Notes: a model not told the origin generated them from the letters alone. A stretch of 64,000 bases of DNA from an uncultured Bacteroides sp. (GCF_963677945.1 NZ_OY782578.1:1116001-1180000), one strand, 5' to 3'; shown: positions 18,690-28,401, counted from the stretch's first letter. Numbers and translations: made by a program.

Positions 18690-19487
18690 ATGATATTTCT
18701 TAAAACTGAAGAAGAGATTGAACTACTACGAGCAAGTAATTTGCTCGTAGGTAAAGCATTAGCAGAAGTAGCAAAGCTTATTAACCCAGGTGTTACTACC
18801 CGTGAGCTTGATAAAGTAGCTGAAGAGTTCATTAGAGATAATGGTGCTATTCCTACTTTTAAAGGATTTCCTAATCAATATGGTGATCCGTTTCCAAGCA
18901 CTCTTTGTACTTCTGTTAATGATCAAGTAGTACATGGTATACCAAATGATAATCCATTGGAGGATGGTGATATTGTTTCGATTGACTGTGGTACATTTAT
19001 GAATGGTTTTTGCGGAGATTCAGCTTATACATTTTGTGTAGGTGATGTTGATCCGGAAGTTCGTAAATTATTAAGAGTTACAAAAGAGTCACTTTATGTT
19101 GGTATACAGAATGCTGTTGTCGGTAAACGTCTAGGTGATATCGGGTATGCAATACAACAATATTGTGAGTCTAATTCATATGGTGTTGTGAGAGAATTTG
19201 TTGGTCACGGTATTGGTAAAGATATGCATGAAGATCCTCAGGTTCCTAATTATGGGAAACGTGGATATGGCACATTACTTAAAAAAGGATTGTGCATAGC
19301 TATCGAGCCAATGATCACATTAGGTTCTCGCGAAATCGTTATGGAACGTGATGGCTGGACTGTCAGAACCAGAGACCGCAAGGCAGCTGCACATTTCGAG
19401 CATACAATTGCTGTTGGTCTAAATGGTGCTGATATACTATCTACTTTTGATTATGTTGAACAAGTTTTAGGTGATAAAGCGATTTAA
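18690..19487 (+). CDS. map: Methionine aminopeptidase type I
   Basis: This cytosolic metalloenzyme removes the N-terminal methionine from new proteins. I start at [16 protein letters not shown] (265 residues); the open frame extends into secY but only by overlapping it. The metal ligands are seen in order: the aspartates in [19 protein letters not shown], the histidine in [12 protein letters not shown], glutamate in AIEPM and glutamate in HFEHTIAV. It lies between secY and infA, as is common in Bacteroidetes and Firmicutes. Confidence 0.97.
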   Translation: MIFLKTEEEIELLRASNLLVGKALAEVAKLINPGVTTRELDKVAEEFIRDNGAIPTFKGFPNQYGDPFPSTLCTSVNDQVVHGIPNDNPLEDGDIVSIDCGTFMNGFCGDSAYTFCVGDVDPEVRKLLRVTKESLYVGIQNAVVGKRLGDIGYAIQQYCESNSYGVVREFVGHGIGKDMHEDPQVPNYGKRGYGTLLKKGLCIAIEPMITLGSREIVMERDGWTVRTRDRKAAAHFEHTIAVGLNGADILSTFDYVEQVLGDKAI

Positions 19488-19488
19488 T

Positions 19489-19707
19489 ATGGCTAAACAA
19501 TCCGCAATAGAACAAGATGGAGTTATCGTTGAAGCATTGTCTAACGCAATGTTTCATGTAGAGTTAGAAAATGGGCATGAGATTACTGCTCATATCTCAG
19601 GAAAAATGAGAATGCATTACATTAAAATTTTGCCTGGTGATAAAGTGAGAGTGGAAATGTCCCCTTATGATTTATCTAAAGGAAGAATCGTTTTTAGATA
19701 TAAATAA
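19489..19707 (+). CDS. infA: Translation initiation factor IF-1
   Basis: IF-1 binds the ribosomal A site during initiation. The 72-residue product starts [20 protein letters not shown] and contains [25 protein letters not shown], the OB-fold core with its conserved glycines. The ATG follows the map stop after one base. The preceding in-frame codons belong to map and are not used. Confidence 0.98.
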   Translation: MAKQSAIEQDGVIVEALSNAMFHVELENGHEITAHISGKMRMHYIKILPGDKVRVEMSPYDLSKGRIVFRYK

Positions 19708-19718
19708 TAAAAAATAAT

Positions 19719-19835
19719 ATGAAAGTAAGAGCATCATTAAAAAAACGTACGCCGGAATGCAAAATCGTTAGACGTAATGGCTGTTTGTATGTTATTAATA
19801 AGAAAAATCCTAAGTATAAACAACGTCAAGGATAA
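19719..19835 (+). CDS. rpmJ: 50S ribosomal protein L36 (bL36), zinc-free form
   Basis: The 38-residue product begins [19 protein letters not shown] and ends with NPKYKQRQG, which identifies L36. The canonical zinc ligands (Cys11, Cys14, Cys27 and a histidine near 32) are mostly replaced: only Cys14 remains and position 27 is asparagine, so this is the zinc-independent class. It lies between infA and rpsM, its usual place. Confidence 0.97.
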   Translation: MKVRASLKKRTPECKIVRRNGCLYVINKKNPKYKQRQG

Positions 19836-19868
19836 TTTATTATTTTTGCAAAAAAAATAATTTAATAT

Positions 19869-20249
19869 ATGGCTATAAGAATAGTTGGTGTAGATTTACC
19901 TCAGAATAAAAGAGGTGAGATAGCGTTAACCTATGTATATGGAGTAGGTCGCAGTAGTTCAGCTAAGATTTTGGATAAGGCTGGAGTTGACAGAGATGTT
20001 AAAGTTAAAGATTGGACTGATGATCAAGCTGCAAAAATCCGTGAAATTATTGGCGCAGAATTCAAAGTAGAAGGTGATCTTCGTTCTGAAGTTCAACTAA
20101 ACATTAAGCGATTAATGGATATTGGTTGCTACCGTGGTGTTCGTCACCGTATTGGCTTACCTGTTAGAGGTCAAGGCACTAAGAACAATGCACGTACACG
20201 TAAGGGTAGAAAGAAAACAGTTGCAAATAAGAAAAAAGCTACTAAATAA
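19869..20249 (+). CDS. rpsM: 30S ribosomal protein S13 (uS13)
   Basis: S13 contacts tRNA and forms bridges between subunits. The 126-residue sequence has the N-terminal [20 protein letters not shown], the helix-two-turn-helix region and the [22 protein letters not shown] motif followed by a lysine-rich tail. It opens the alpha operon portion of the cluster, followed by rpsK 11 bases later. Confidence 0.99.
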   Translation: MAIRIVGVDLPQNKRGEIALTYVYGVGRSSSAKILDKAGVDRDVKVKDWTDDQAAKIREIIGAEFKVEGDLRSEVQLNIKRLMDIGCYRGVRHRIGLPVRGQGTKNNARTRKGRKKTVANKKKATK

Positions 20250-20260
20250 TAATTGTTGAT

Positions 20261-20650
20261 ATGGCAAAAAAAACAGTCGCAGCTAAGAAAAGAAATGTAA
20301 AGGTTGATGCTAATGGACAATTACATGTTCATTCATCATTCAACAACATTATTGTTTCTTTAGCAAACAGTGAAGGTCAGATTATCTCATGGTCTTCAGC
20401 AGGAAAGATGGGATTTAGAGGTTCTAAAAAGAACACTCCTTATGCAGCTCAGATGGCTGCACAAGATTGTGCAAAAATTGCATATGATCTTGGCTTGAGA
20501 AAAGTTAAAGCATATGTAAAAGGACCAGGAAACGGTCGTGAATCAGCTATTAGAACTATTCATGGTGCCGGTATTGAAGTTACTGAAATTGTAGACGTAA
20601 CCCCACTTCCACACAATGGTTGTCGTCCTCCAAAAAGAAGGAGAGTCTAA
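20261..20650 (+). CDS. rpsK: 30S ribosomal protein S11 (uS11)
   Basis: S11 forms part of the platform of the 30S subunit at the mRNA exit. The 129-residue product has [34 protein letters not shown] and the C-terminal [18 protein letters not shown], all diagnostic. A 114-base spacer separates it from rpsD, longer than most in the cluster. Confidence 0.99.
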   Translation: MAKKTVAAKKRNVKVDANGQLHVHSSFNNIIVSLANSEGQIISWSSAGKMGFRGSKKNTPYAAQMAAQDCAKIAYDLGLRKVKAYVKGPGNGRESAIRTIHGAGIEVTEIVDVTPLPHNGCRPPKRRRV

Positions 20651-20764
20651 GATTTCTTTATTTTAAATATGATACTTGATTTTGTTATTGGATTACATAT
20701 TCCTTTCTGTAATCGCGGCTGCAACAGATTAAGTTCATTAGCAAACAATTAAATATTAAAAAAA
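20651..20764 (+). other. Long spacer between rpsK and rpsD, possible mRNA leader
   Basis: The 114-base spacer is unusual in a cluster with mostly very short gaps. It contains the segment CTGTAATCGCGGCTGCAACAG, in which CTGT and ACAG can pair around a GC-rich loop. S4 regulates its own operon in other bacteria, so a leader is possible, but I see no recognised structure and give this low weight. Confidence 0.25.
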
Positions 20765-21370
20765 ATGGCTAGATATACAGGTCCTAAATCAAGAATTGCA
20801 CGTAAATTTGGTGAAGGTATCTTCGGTCCTGATAAAGTATTATCAAAGAAGAACTACCCTCCTGGACAACACGGAAATTCTAGAAAAAGAAAAACTTCAG
20901 AATATGGTATCCAACTTCGTGAAAAACAAAAAGCGAAATATACTTATGGAGTTTTAGAAAAACAATTCCGTAATCTATTTGAAAGAGCTGAAAGTGCTAA
21001 AGGTATTACCGGTGAAATTCTTGTTCAACAATTAGAACTTCGTCTTGATAATATTGTATTCCGTTTAGGTATTGGAAATACACGTGCAGCTGCTCGTCAA
21101 TTGGTAAGTCACAGACACATCACTGTTGATGGAAAAGTTGTTAATATCCCTTCTTATTCAGTTAAGCCAGGACAAGTTATAGGTGTACGTGAAAGATCTA
21201 AATCTATGGAAGTGATTGCAAATTCACTTGCTGGTTTTAATCACAGCAAATATCCTTGGTTAGAATGGGAAGATACTGCTAAGGTTGGCAAATTATTGCA
21301 TGTTCCTGAAAGAGCGGACATTCCTGAAAATATTAAAGAGCAGTTGATTGTAGAGTTGTATTCTAAATAA
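20765..21370 (+). CDS. rpsD: 30S ribosomal protein S4 (uS4)
   Basis: S4 is a primary 16S rRNA-binding protein and part of the mRNA-unwinding site. The 201-residue product starts [19 protein letters not shown], contains the S4 RNA-binding domain with [20 protein letters not shown] and [18 protein letters not shown], and ends in the expected helical tail. It is followed 11 bases later by rpoA. Confidence 0.99.
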   Translation: MARYTGPKSRIARKFGEGIFGPDKVLSKKNYPPGQHGNSRKRKTSEYGIQLREKQKAKYTYGVLEKQFRNLFERAESAKGITGEILVQQLELRLDNIVFRLGIGNTRAAARQLVSHRHITVDGKVVNIPSYSVKPGQVIGVRERSKSMEVIANSLAGFNHSKYPWLEWEDTAKVGKLLHVPERADIPENIKEQLIVELYSK

Positions 21371-21381
21371 TAATTAATTTC

Positions 21382-22374
21382 ATGGCTATATTAGCATTTC
21401 AAAAACCTGATAAAGTATTGATGTTAGAGGCAGATGCAAAATTCGGTAAATTCGAATTTCGTCCGTTGGAACCAGGATTTGGTATTACTGTGGGTAATGC
21501 TTTGCGCCGTATTCTTCTCTCTTCATTAGAAGGTTATGCCATCACTACTATTAAAATAGAAGGTGTTGAGCACGAATTTTCAACTGTTCCAGGAGTCAAG
21601 GAAGACGTAACTAACATTATTTTGAATCTGAAACAAGTAAGATTCAAGCAAGTGGTTGAAGAGTTTGAAAGTGAGAAGGTCACTATCTCTGTAGAGAATT
21701 CTACTGAATTTAAGGCAGGTGATATAGGCAAGTATTTGACTGGATTTGAAGTGTTAAATCCTGAATTAGTTATTTGCCATTTAGATTCTAAAGCTACAAT
21801 GCAAATTGATATTACAATTAATAAAGGTCGTGGATATATTCCTGCTGATGAAAATCGCGAATATTGTACTGATGTTAATGTAATTCCAATTGATTCAATT
21901 TATACACCTATCCGTAACGTAAAGTACGTTGTAGAAAACTTCCGTGTTGAACAGAAGACTGACTATGAGAAATTAGTACTTGAAATTACAACAGATGGTT
22001 CTATTCACCCAAAAGATGCGCTTAAAGAAGCTGCAAAAATTCTTATTTATCACTTTATGCTGTTCTCTGATGAAAAGATTACTCTTGAAAATACAGATGT
22101 TGACGGTAATGAAGAATTTGATGAAGAAGTATTGCACATGCGTCAATTATTGAAAACTAAGCTTGTTGACATGGACTTGTCAGTTCGTGCTCTTAACTGC
22201 TTAAAAGCTGCTGATGTTGAAACATTGGGAGACCTTGTAGTGTTCAATAAGACTGATCTTCTTAAGTTCAGAAACTTTGGTAAGAAATCGCTTACTGAGC
22301 TTGATGATTTGCTCGAAAGTCTGAATCTGTCGTTTGGAACCGATATTTCTAAATATAAATTAGATAAAGATTAA
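21382..22374 (+). CDS. rpoA: DNA-directed RNA polymerase subunit alpha
   Basis: The alpha subunit dimerises to nucleate assembly of RNA polymerase and its C-terminal domain contacts promoters and activators. The 330-residue protein has the N-terminal domain with [21 protein letters not shown] and [21 protein letters not shown], then a linker with acidic residues, and a C-terminal domain with [20 protein letters not shown] and [19 protein letters not shown]. The gene is in its usual place before rplQ. Confidence 0.99.
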   Translation: MAILAFQKPDKVLMLEADAKFGKFEFRPLEPGFGITVGNALRRILLSSLEGYAITTIKIEGVEHEFSTVPGVKEDVTNIILNLKQVRFKQVVEEFESEKVTISVENSTEFKAGDIGKYLTGFEVLNPELVICHLDSKATMQIDITINKGRGYIPADENREYCTDVNVIPIDSIYTPIRNVKYVVENFRVEQKTDYEKLVLEITTDGSIHPKDALKEAAKILIYHFMLFSDEKITLENTDVDGNEEFDEEVLHMRQLLKTKLVDMDLSVRALNCLKAADVETLGDLVVFNKTDLLKFRNFGKKSLTELDDLLESLNLSFGTDISKYKLDKD

Positions 22375-22377
22375 AAA

Positions 22378-22863
22378 ATGAGACACAATAAAAAATTCAA
22401 TCATTTAGGTCGTACTGCTTCTCATAGAGGTGCTATGTTATCTAACATGGCGTGCTCTTTGATTACGCACAAAAGAATCACTACGACTGTTGCAAAGGCA
22501 AAAGCTTTGAAGAAATTCGTTGAGCCTTTAATTACTAAGTCTAAGGATGATACTACAAATTCTCGTCGTGTTGTCTTTAGTAACTTACAAGATAAAATTG
22601 CTGTAACAGAATTGTTCAAAGAAATCTCTGTGAAGATTGCTGATCGTCCGGGTGGTTATACTCGTATTATCAAAACTGGTCACCGTTTAGGTGATAACGC
22701 AGAAATGTGTTTTATCGAACTTGTTGATTACAACGAAAATATGGCGAAAGAGAAAGTTGCTAAGAAAGCTACTCGTACTCGTCGTTCTAAGAAAGCTGCT
22801 GACTCTGCTGCTGTTGAAGCTCCAGTTGAAGTTGCTCCTGCTGAAGAAGCAAAAGCTGAATAA
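22378..22863 (+). CDS. rplQ: 50S ribosomal protein L17 (bL17)
   Basis: L17 lies near the tunnel exit. The 161-residue protein starts [17 protein letters not shown] and contains [25 protein letters not shown] (family core), followed by a Bacteroidetes-type extension rich in alanine, lysine and glutamate. It is the last gene of the ribosomal cluster and is followed by a strong terminator. Confidence 0.99.
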   Translation: MRHNKKFNHLGRTASHRGAMLSNMACSLITHKRITTTVAKAKALKKFVEPLITKSKDDTTNSRRVVFSNLQDKIAVTELFKEISVKIADRPGGYTRIIKTGHRLGDNAEMCFIELVDYNENMAKEKVAKKATRTRRSKKAADSAAVEAPVEVAPAEEAKAE

Positions 22864-22884
22864 TATACACCAATATATTCATAT

Positions 22885-22917
22885 AAGGGAATGTCTTAAT
22901 AAGATGTTCCCTTTTTT
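22885..22917 (+). terminator. Terminator of the ribosomal protein cluster
   Basis: The arms AAGGGAA and TTCCCTT enclose a second pair, TCTTA and TAAGA, joined by two possible G-U pairs, so the stem has about 14 pairs with a one-base loop. A run of six T follows. It lies 21 bases after rplQ. Confidence 0.92.
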
Positions 22918-23300
22918 GTTATTTATACTTCTTATTGGCTTTTAAAATTATAGTTATTATATATATTCCTGGCTTATTCCTGTGACTTGTGGAGTTTATG
23001 TTTTAAGCAAAATATAGTGTAGCCCAAATATAAAGAGTTCTATATCTCTTAAGTATTTTAGCTCAGCTCTAAAAGCTTTCTGCATAATGATTAGCTTATT
23101 CGCTGGATGGAATAGCCTTTTCTGCACTAAACTCTAAATGTATTCTGCATAATGATTCTGCGTTGTGCTTTAGTAATTTTAGTTGTTTGTCTTTATTCTG
23201 ATTTACTCATGTCTTGTTTTACTGTTTACTAGTTTAAGCTTAAAATTAGTCTTAATTATTCCTTTTTTCTTCAATAACTTGTTTGTCTCAAATTATTATT
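22918..23300. other. Non-coding region with a scattered TTCTGC repeat
   Basis: No gene is seen between the terminator and the promoter of the next gene. The heptamer TTCTGCA occurs at 23078, 23120 and 23143, and TTCTGCG at 23156; the copies at 23078 and 23143 extend to 15 identical bases (TTCTGCATAATGATT). These look like decayed repeats with no known role. Confidence 0.5.
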
Positions 23301-23308
23301 TATCTTTG
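23301..23308 (+). promoter_or_regulatory. -7 promoter element
   Basis: TATCTTTG matches the Bacteroides -7 consensus. A TTTG at 23282-23285 is present but only 15 bases away, shorter than the usual 19-21. It probably drives the membrane protein gene at 23402 with a leader of about 85 bases. Confidence 0.55.
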
Positions 23309-23401
23309 TGAAAAGCCTTAAATTATTTAGATTATATTTTGATTGCTACGTTTAGTTGCCAGTTTATTTTTGATTAATATAAAATATAACCTTTGAATAC
23401 T

Positions 23402-23926
23402 ATGGAGAAAAAATTAATTGAGAAACACCTTTTTGAATCCAGTCATCAGGATGTTGAACAACGTACCAATATAACAAGTACGTTTCTGGCTGTTTTATTA
23501 ATATTGTTAAGTGCTGTTTTTGTTATCGTTTATAGCCAGTTAGACAGAGTTGCAGCTGCTATAACGCTTACACTATTGTTTCTTGCAGGTTGTTTTCTTC
23601 TTATTGGTATATATATCTTGTTTTGGAAGTCCAAAATATTGGTTTATGGGCCTACTGGAAGCAAAGTAATGAAGGAATCTCTGTTCTTTGAGATTGGCGA
23701 ATTGAATAAACTGGAAAAAATGATTAAGTCCGGAGTCTTTGAGGGAACAGTTCAATCTAACGAGAAAGGAAGTGTCAGGCTTGATATTCTTAAATCAGAA
23801 GATGGAAAGTTTGTAGCGCTTCAGCTATTTCAATTCTCTTTATACAAATTTACTGTTGATACTCCAATTACTTATTTCCACGGAGACAAAGCCGGAGAAA
23901 TTTCTGCCTTCTTAAATAAATTGTGA
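23402..23926 (+). CDS. Two-helix membrane protein of unknown function
   Basis: I do not recognise this 174-residue protein. After a polar N-terminal stretch (EKHLFESSHQDVEQRTN) it has two membrane segments at about residues 22-42 and 50-74, then a soluble C-terminal domain of about 100 residues (from SKILVYGPTGSKV) with alternating hydrophobic residues suggesting beta strands. The start is taken at the ATG MEKKLIEKH; the frame is open for three codons upstream to a TTG. It stands alone between the ribosomal cluster and a convergent MutS-like gene. Confidence 0.75.
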   Translation: MEKKLIEKHLFESSHQDVEQRTNITSTFLAVLLILLSAVFVIVYSQLDRVAAAITLTLLFLAGCFLLIGIYILFWKSKILVYGPTGSKVMKESLFFEIGELNKLEKMIKSGVFEGTVQSNEKGSVRLDILKSEDGKFVALQLFQFSLYKFTVDTPITYFHGDKAGEISAFLNKL

Positions 23927-24143
23927 TAAGTATAAATTGCATGAATAGTAACCCACATAGGTGTTTCAATTATTCAGCATGAATGATGGTTATTGCACTT
24001 ACTTAGCAGATTAGAATCTGGGGCAAAAGTGCATGCCGGAGAGGCGATGAACTATAAATTACGTGAGACTTAGTAGTTCTGAAAACTATGTGTACAGTTG
24101 TAAGATGTAAATTGAGATACGTACAATAACTTATAACTTGGGG

Positions 24144-25958
24144 TTAGCTATCAATAACAGCTATCCCCATTTTCTTCATTAAGAAACAAGCATTCATGTT
24201 TTGAGCCACACCGTCTTTTAGCAGATACGAAAAGTTTAGCTCATTATCTTTTACCTCCGCTTCAAAGCAATAGTTGCTAATGTCTTCTGGATAATGATCG
24301 ATTAATGAGCCCAACAACAGATCGTGAGTGGCAATAATTCCATTTGCATTGAGTGACATAAACTGTTTAATCAGTGCAAACGAACCTTTTTGCTTATCCA
24401 TTGAATTTGTTCCCTTTAGAATTTCATCCAGAATAATGAATAATTCCTCTTTGTTTTCAAGTTTATCAATAATCAACTTCAGGCGTTTCAGCTCGGCAAA
24501 GAAATATGATTCATTATCATTAAGTGAATCGGTAGTTCTCAGACTGGTGATTAGCTGGGCTGGATATATTTCCATCTCTTTGGCACACACTGGCGACCCA
24601 ATGCAAGCTAAAAGATAATTCACACCGATTGTACGCAGATAAGTGCTTTTTCCGGCCATATTTGCTCCGGTAATAATAACAAAATATGGGCGTTTGGGAA
24701 TATCAACATCATTCTTTATACATTTACTTCGGTTCATTAATGGATGTCCCATTTTTGTAACCTTAAGAGCAAAGGGCTTATTATTAATGACTGGGTAATT
24801 ATATCCGGGATGATTATAAGCAAAAGTGGATAGCGAACAAAGAGCATCTATCTCACCAACGGCTGCCAGCCACACCGGAAGTTTATCTGCATGCTCCTCT
24901 TTCCATGATTCAATTTTGATAATCTGACGAAGTTCCCAGAAAAGAAATCCATTAAGCAGTGCTGTTACCAGAATATTATTCCGTTGGTCGAGCGCATTCA
25001 TTAGTTTTGCCAACTTATTAACGGCAACTGAAGCTGATTTCTCGTTCTTTCCAAGCATCTGCTTAACTTCTTGCAATGCCTCACTTTTCGTTTCAAGCTT
25101 CTCTATCATCTCAATCAGTCCGGCATAGGTCGTCAGAATCTGAAGTTTCTTTCCATACGAAATCTGCACCTTTGTAATACGGTTGGAAAGCCGCATGCTG
25201 CAAATAACAAAAAAGACAAAAGAAGCGCCCAATAAATTGAAAGATGCGATGCCGGCTATTGCAAGTGCTAGAATAATGAAGTTAACAGCTGGAACTATAT
25301 AAGTTAGCGTTCTAAAAAAGCGATTCTCCTTAAATAAACTTTTGCTTTCAGCCCACTCTTTAATTTTTTCTCCGTCGGAAATATCTCCTTTATACAATAA
25401 ACCTAAAATGCGGAACCTTTGACGAAATCTAAGTTCCGGAGCTAATTCGCGTACAGCTTCCTGACGCTTCTCGATTAGATCTTTATTTTTCAGGTGATTG
25501 TTGAACCAATCTGCCAGAAGATTCTTTCCGAATAAAGTCGATGTACGGTTTATGTACTGGAATAATGAGTTGTTTCCGAACAAGTCAAGATCATAAGAAT
25601 ATAAGTGAGCAGAGTTAATAAATTCCTTTCCATCATCGAATGCCGAGAAATTATAATCAATAGCCGACAGCTCTTGTTGATTAACCTCTATCTTCTTTTC
25701 CAGATAATCTTTTTTGTAGAATAGACGGTTATGGTGTTTAACTAATGCCAGAAAAGGAACAAAAGTGCAAGCTATAACACTGCAGATAGAAAGCCATCCG
25801 GCCGTAAAGAAATAAATAACTCCTGTAACTCCGGCAATAAACAGAAGTACCCGTATTGTACTGATGCGGTAGATCTTCTTTTTAACCTCGGTAAGTTTGC
25901 CTTGAGTTTCTTTTATAATCTGCTTATACGTATTGCTTATCTTTTCTAAATTGCTCAT
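24144..25958 (-). CDS. Membrane-associated MutS-like ATPase
   Basis: The C-terminal half is the MutS ATPase domain: Walker A GANMAGKST near residue 430, then a Walker B region ending ELFIILDEILKGTNSMD and a final IIATHDLLLGSL. The N-terminal half has no mismatch-recognition domain; instead hydrophobic segments at about residues 35-75 and 205-250 suggest membrane anchoring. The product is about 604 residues. I start at MSNLEKISNTYKQ because the upstream part of the frame contains TACCTTTG, a -7 promoter element. This family is common in Bacteroides but its substrate is unknown; it is unlikely to be the mismatch-repair MutS. Confidence 0.85.
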   Translation of the reverse strand: MSNLEKISNTYKQIIKETQGKLTEVKKKIYRISTIRVLLFIAGVTGVIYFFTAGWLSICSVIACTFVPFLALVKHHNRLFYKKDYLEKKIEVNQQELSAIDYNFSAFDDGKEFINSAHLYSYDLDLFGNNSLFQYINRTSTLFGKNLLADWFNNHLKNKDLIEKRQEAVRELAPELRFRQRFRILGLLYKGDISDGEKIKEWAESKSLFKENRFFRTLTYIVPAVNFIILALAIAGIASFNLLGASFVFFVICSMRLSNRITKVQISYGKKLQILTTYAGLIEMIEKLETKSEALQEVKQMLGKNEKSASVAVNKLAKLMNALDQRNNILVTALLNGFLFWELRQIIKIESWKEEHADKLPVWLAAVGEIDALCSLSTFAYNHPGYNYPVINNKPFALKVTKMGHPLMNRSKCIKNDVDIPKRPYFVIITGANMAGKSTYLRTIGVNYLLACIGSPVCAKEMEIYPAQLITSLRTTDSLNDNESYFFAELKRLKLIIDKLENKEELFIILDEILKGTNSMDKQKGSFALIKQFMSLNANGIIATHDLLLGSLIDHYPEDISNYCFEAEVKDNELNFSYLLKDGVAQNMNACFLMKKMGIAVIDS

Positions 25959-25986
25959 TCTGTTTGCCTTAATAATTCTTATTGAT

Positions 25987-25994
25987 GCAAAGGT
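25987..25994 (-). promoter_or_regulatory. -7 promoter element for the MutS-like gene
   Basis: On the minus strand the sequence TACCTTTG precedes the chosen start codon at 25958 by about 28 bases. It lies inside the longer open frame that begins at 26012, which argues against that longer start. Confidence 0.6.
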
Positions 25995-26208
25995 AGAGAA
26001 AATAAAGTTCATGCTTCTTTTTTGTTTATGACTTTTAACGCCAGTGTTAAGCTGATGTTTAACTATATCTTTTTTGAAAGAAGTACAGCTAAATAAATTA
26101 TATAGTACAGCATATTTATAAAAGATGTATACTAAATTCTAATTTTGCCTAATCTGTTAAAGAAGTATATAACCATGTTTTGCATAAACATTGATGCAAT
26201 AAATGCTT

Positions 26209-26216
26209 ATCTTTGT
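26209..26216 (+). promoter_or_regulatory. -7 promoter element
   Basis: TATCTTTG lies about 42 bases before the lipoprotein start at 26258. A TTTG lies upstream at 26180-26183 but the gap is 25 bases, longer than usual. Confidence 0.5.
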
Positions 26217-26257
26217 ATGTGTTTCAGGCTATTAATGATTAGTAATACATTAATAAT

Positions 26258-26878
26258 ATGAAGAAGTTATTGATTTATTCGATTAGTGCATTCCTTTTAT
26301 CAGGATGTGGTTCTATGGATCAGGTATCTCGATCTATAGTCGCTACTCAAACTGGTGCAGCCCTTGGAAGTATTGCTGGTTCTATTATTGGAGACAATAT
26401 TGGCGGTTTTAGAGGATCTTATTTAGGATCATTTGTAGGATCTGCTGCCGGTGCCATGATTGGGGCAAGTATTGTAGCAAGACAGCAGGAAGAAACAGAT
26501 CGGAAAACGGTTATTGTATCTAATTCATCTCCGGATCTCGTTATTCGCGATATTCGTCTGCAGGATGAAAACTGGAACAGAATAGTAGAGCCTAATGAAA
26601 ACTGTCGCCTTATTTTTGAGATATACAATGAAGGTGGACAGACTGCATACGATGTAAGACCTGTTATTAAAGGAGTAAAAGGTACACGGAATCTCACTTA
26701 TTCGCCACCTCTCATAATTGATAATATCAAACCCGGTGAAGGGGTACTCTATAAAGTTAATCTGATGGCGTCATCAGGAGTAAGAGCTCAGGAAGCAATC
26801 TTTGAAATTTATCTTGAAGAAAGAAATGGCTTTGACACTCCCAAGGAAGAATTTTCTATTCGGACACAAGGAGAATAG
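26258..26878 (+). CDS. Glycine-zipper lipoprotein
   Basis: The 206-residue product starts with a lipoprotein signal sequence ending in LLSGC, with the lipidated cysteine at residue 17. Next comes a glycine-zipper segment at about residues 35-75 (GSIAGSIIGDNIGG, GSYLGSFVGSAAGAMIGAS), the sort that inserts or packs helices in membranes. The C-terminal 120 residues look like an immunoglobulin-like beta domain (LVIRDIRLQDENWN, IFEIYNEGGQTAYDV). It is probably attached to the outer or inner membrane; the role is unknown. The gene ends one base from the end of the next, convergent gene. Confidence 0.8.
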   Translation: MKKLLIYSISAFLLSGCGSMDQVSRSIVATQTGAALGSIAGSIIGDNIGGFRGSYLGSFVGSAAGAMIGASIVARQQEETDRKTVIVSNSSPDLVIRDIRLQDENWNRIVEPNENCRLIFEIYNEGGQTAYDVRPVIKGVKGTRNLTYSPPLIIDNIKPGEGVLYKVNLMASSGVRAQEAIFEIYLEERNGFDTPKEEFSIRTQGE

Positions 26879-26879
26879 C

Positions 26880-27578
26880 CTAAATAAGGCTAATCATCCA
26901 GCGTGCGGCATATTCTCCCATAGCCGATAAAGTCTCAATGCTTTTCAAAGCTTTCTCCTTCAAAGCTTGTGGCTCGTTTTCTGCCCGGTTCAGAATTACG
27001 TTTTTACCATAATCTGTTGTATATTCAGGGTGTCCTTGGAAAGTAAGAATATGATTTCCTATAATGAATCCCTCATTCGGGCAAAAATTGCTGCTGGCAA
27101 AGAGCGTTGCTTCCTTTGGAAGCTCCATAACCTGATCGTGGTGATTATAATGCAGATTCATAAATCCATCCGGAAAGTATTTCTTTGCTTCGGGTAAAAC
27201 TATCTGGGAAGTTCTTATTCCGGCTCCCCATCCTTTATCAGATTTTTCGACCACTCCACCCAATGCTTGTGCAATAACCTGGTGGCCGAAACAAACTCCG
27301 ACTAGTTTTGCACGGAGTGCGTGAGCTTTTCGGATAAAATTAATCAGTTCCTTAATCCAGAGACTATCTTCATAAGCTCCGGCGCGGCTTCCCGGAATAA
27401 GGTATAATTCGTCCGTGCGGATCTCTTTAGGAATCTCTCCTTTCTGAACGTCGTAAACTTGATATTCCATATCTGTAGAAACAGAATCAAATAGAGTGTA
27501 AAACATGGACTGATAAGACTCAATATAGGAAGGAAGAAGTCCTGTAAATGCGTCGCAAAGAAGAATATTTAATTTCAT
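26880..27578 (-). CDS. Class I glutamine amidotransferase (GMP-synthase-like)
   Basis: The 232-residue protein is a stand-alone class I glutaminase domain. The nucleophile elbow reads GVCFGHQVIAQALGG, with the catalytic cysteine near residue 96, and the histidine-glutamate pair is in FQGHPEY near residue 190. Such stand-alone domains of the GMP synthase type act on small molecules such as gamma-glutamyl compounds, but no synthetase partner is adjacent. It is convergent with the lipoprotein gene with a one-base gap between the stops. Confidence 0.85.
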   Translation of the reverse strand: MKLNILLCDAFTGLLPSYIESYQSMFYTLFDSVSTDMEYQVYDVQKGEIPKEIRTDELYLIPGSRAGAYEDSLWIKELINFIRKAHALRAKLVGVCFGHQVIAQALGGVVEKSDKGWGAGIRTSQIVLPEAKKYFPDGFMNLHYNHHDQVMELPKEATLFASSNFCPNEGFIIGNHILTFQGHPEYTTDYGKNVILNRAENEPQALKEKALKSIETLSAMGEYAARWMISLI

Positions 27579-27748
27579 AAATTCTATTTTGGATGGTAAT
27601 TATCTGCAAAGTAACTTCCTTTTTTAGAATATGAGAAAGCTTTTCTTAATTCTTTTCACCTTAGAGTTAAAATCTTTGTAAACAGTTGCTCATTGTTATG
27701 GAATCTTTTATCTTCGTCAGTATAATAACAAGATAAAAAGGAAGAATA

Positions 27749-28366
27749 ATGTTATCAGACTTAACAATAAAAGAATATTTGGAGAAGACAGCGGGGAAGA
27801 ATGCTGTTCCTGCCGGAGGTAGCGCATCAGCACTAAGTGCTGCTTTGGCTGCGTCGCTAACAGAAAAAATAGCTAATCTTATTGCCTCTAAGCAAGAAAA
27901 TGAAGATGCTAAAGCCGAAATGGAAGAGATATCGGGACGAATGAATGCCCTGCGTGAGGAATTTACTCAGTGTATTGATCGTGATGTGGAAGCTTACCAG
28001 GAACTTGCGAATGCATATAAAATGCCCGAAGAGACTGAAGATGATAAAAAAGATCGTGATGAACAGATTCAGAAATCGATTTTAATTGCTGCCATGAGAC
28101 CTTTTGACGTGGCCGAGATGGCTGTACTGATGATGGATTTTATTTTTGAGGTAGCTAAGCAAGCCGATAAAATGGCTATTACCGACGTTTGTGCTGCAAT
28201 GTCTCTTGCCCGAAGTGCGGTTTTTGGTTCTTTATTTATAACAAAGGAAAATATACTTCCGTTAAAAAGTAAAGGAATTGTGATTGAACTGACAAAAAAA
28301 ACGGATGATTTTCAAAAACTTGCATTGCAAAAAGAGCAGGAACTGCTCGATTGGATAAGGAAATAG
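27749..28366 (+). CDS. Cyclodeaminase/cyclohydrolase family protein
   Basis: The 205-residue helical protein matches the formiminotetrahydrofolate cyclodeaminase / methenyl-tetrahydrofolate cyclohydrolase (FchA) family. The N-terminal AGKNAVPAGGSASALSAALAASL motif and the helical remainder are typical. In some Bacteroides it sits in the histidine-degradation operon, where it handles formimino-tetrahydrofolate; here it stands alone with no hut genes, so a role in one-carbon folate metabolism is the safest call. Confidence 0.88.
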   Translation: MLSDLTIKEYLEKTAGKNAVPAGGSASALSAALAASLTEKIANLIASKQENEDAKAEMEEISGRMNALREEFTQCIDRDVEAYQELANAYKMPEETEDDKKDRDEQIQKSILIAAMRPFDVAEMAVLMMDFIFEVAKQADKMAITDVCAAMSLARSAVFGSLFITKENILPLKSKGIVIELTKKTDDFQKLALQKEQELLDWIRK

Positions 28367-28401
28367 GAAGTCCTTGTGATTCCCTGAAAAGATACTGATA
28401 T

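Noticed and set aside
24140-24167. Terminator for the MutS-like gene
   Set aside because: The GGGG...CCCC hairpin overlaps the stop codon and no T-run follows on the minus strand.
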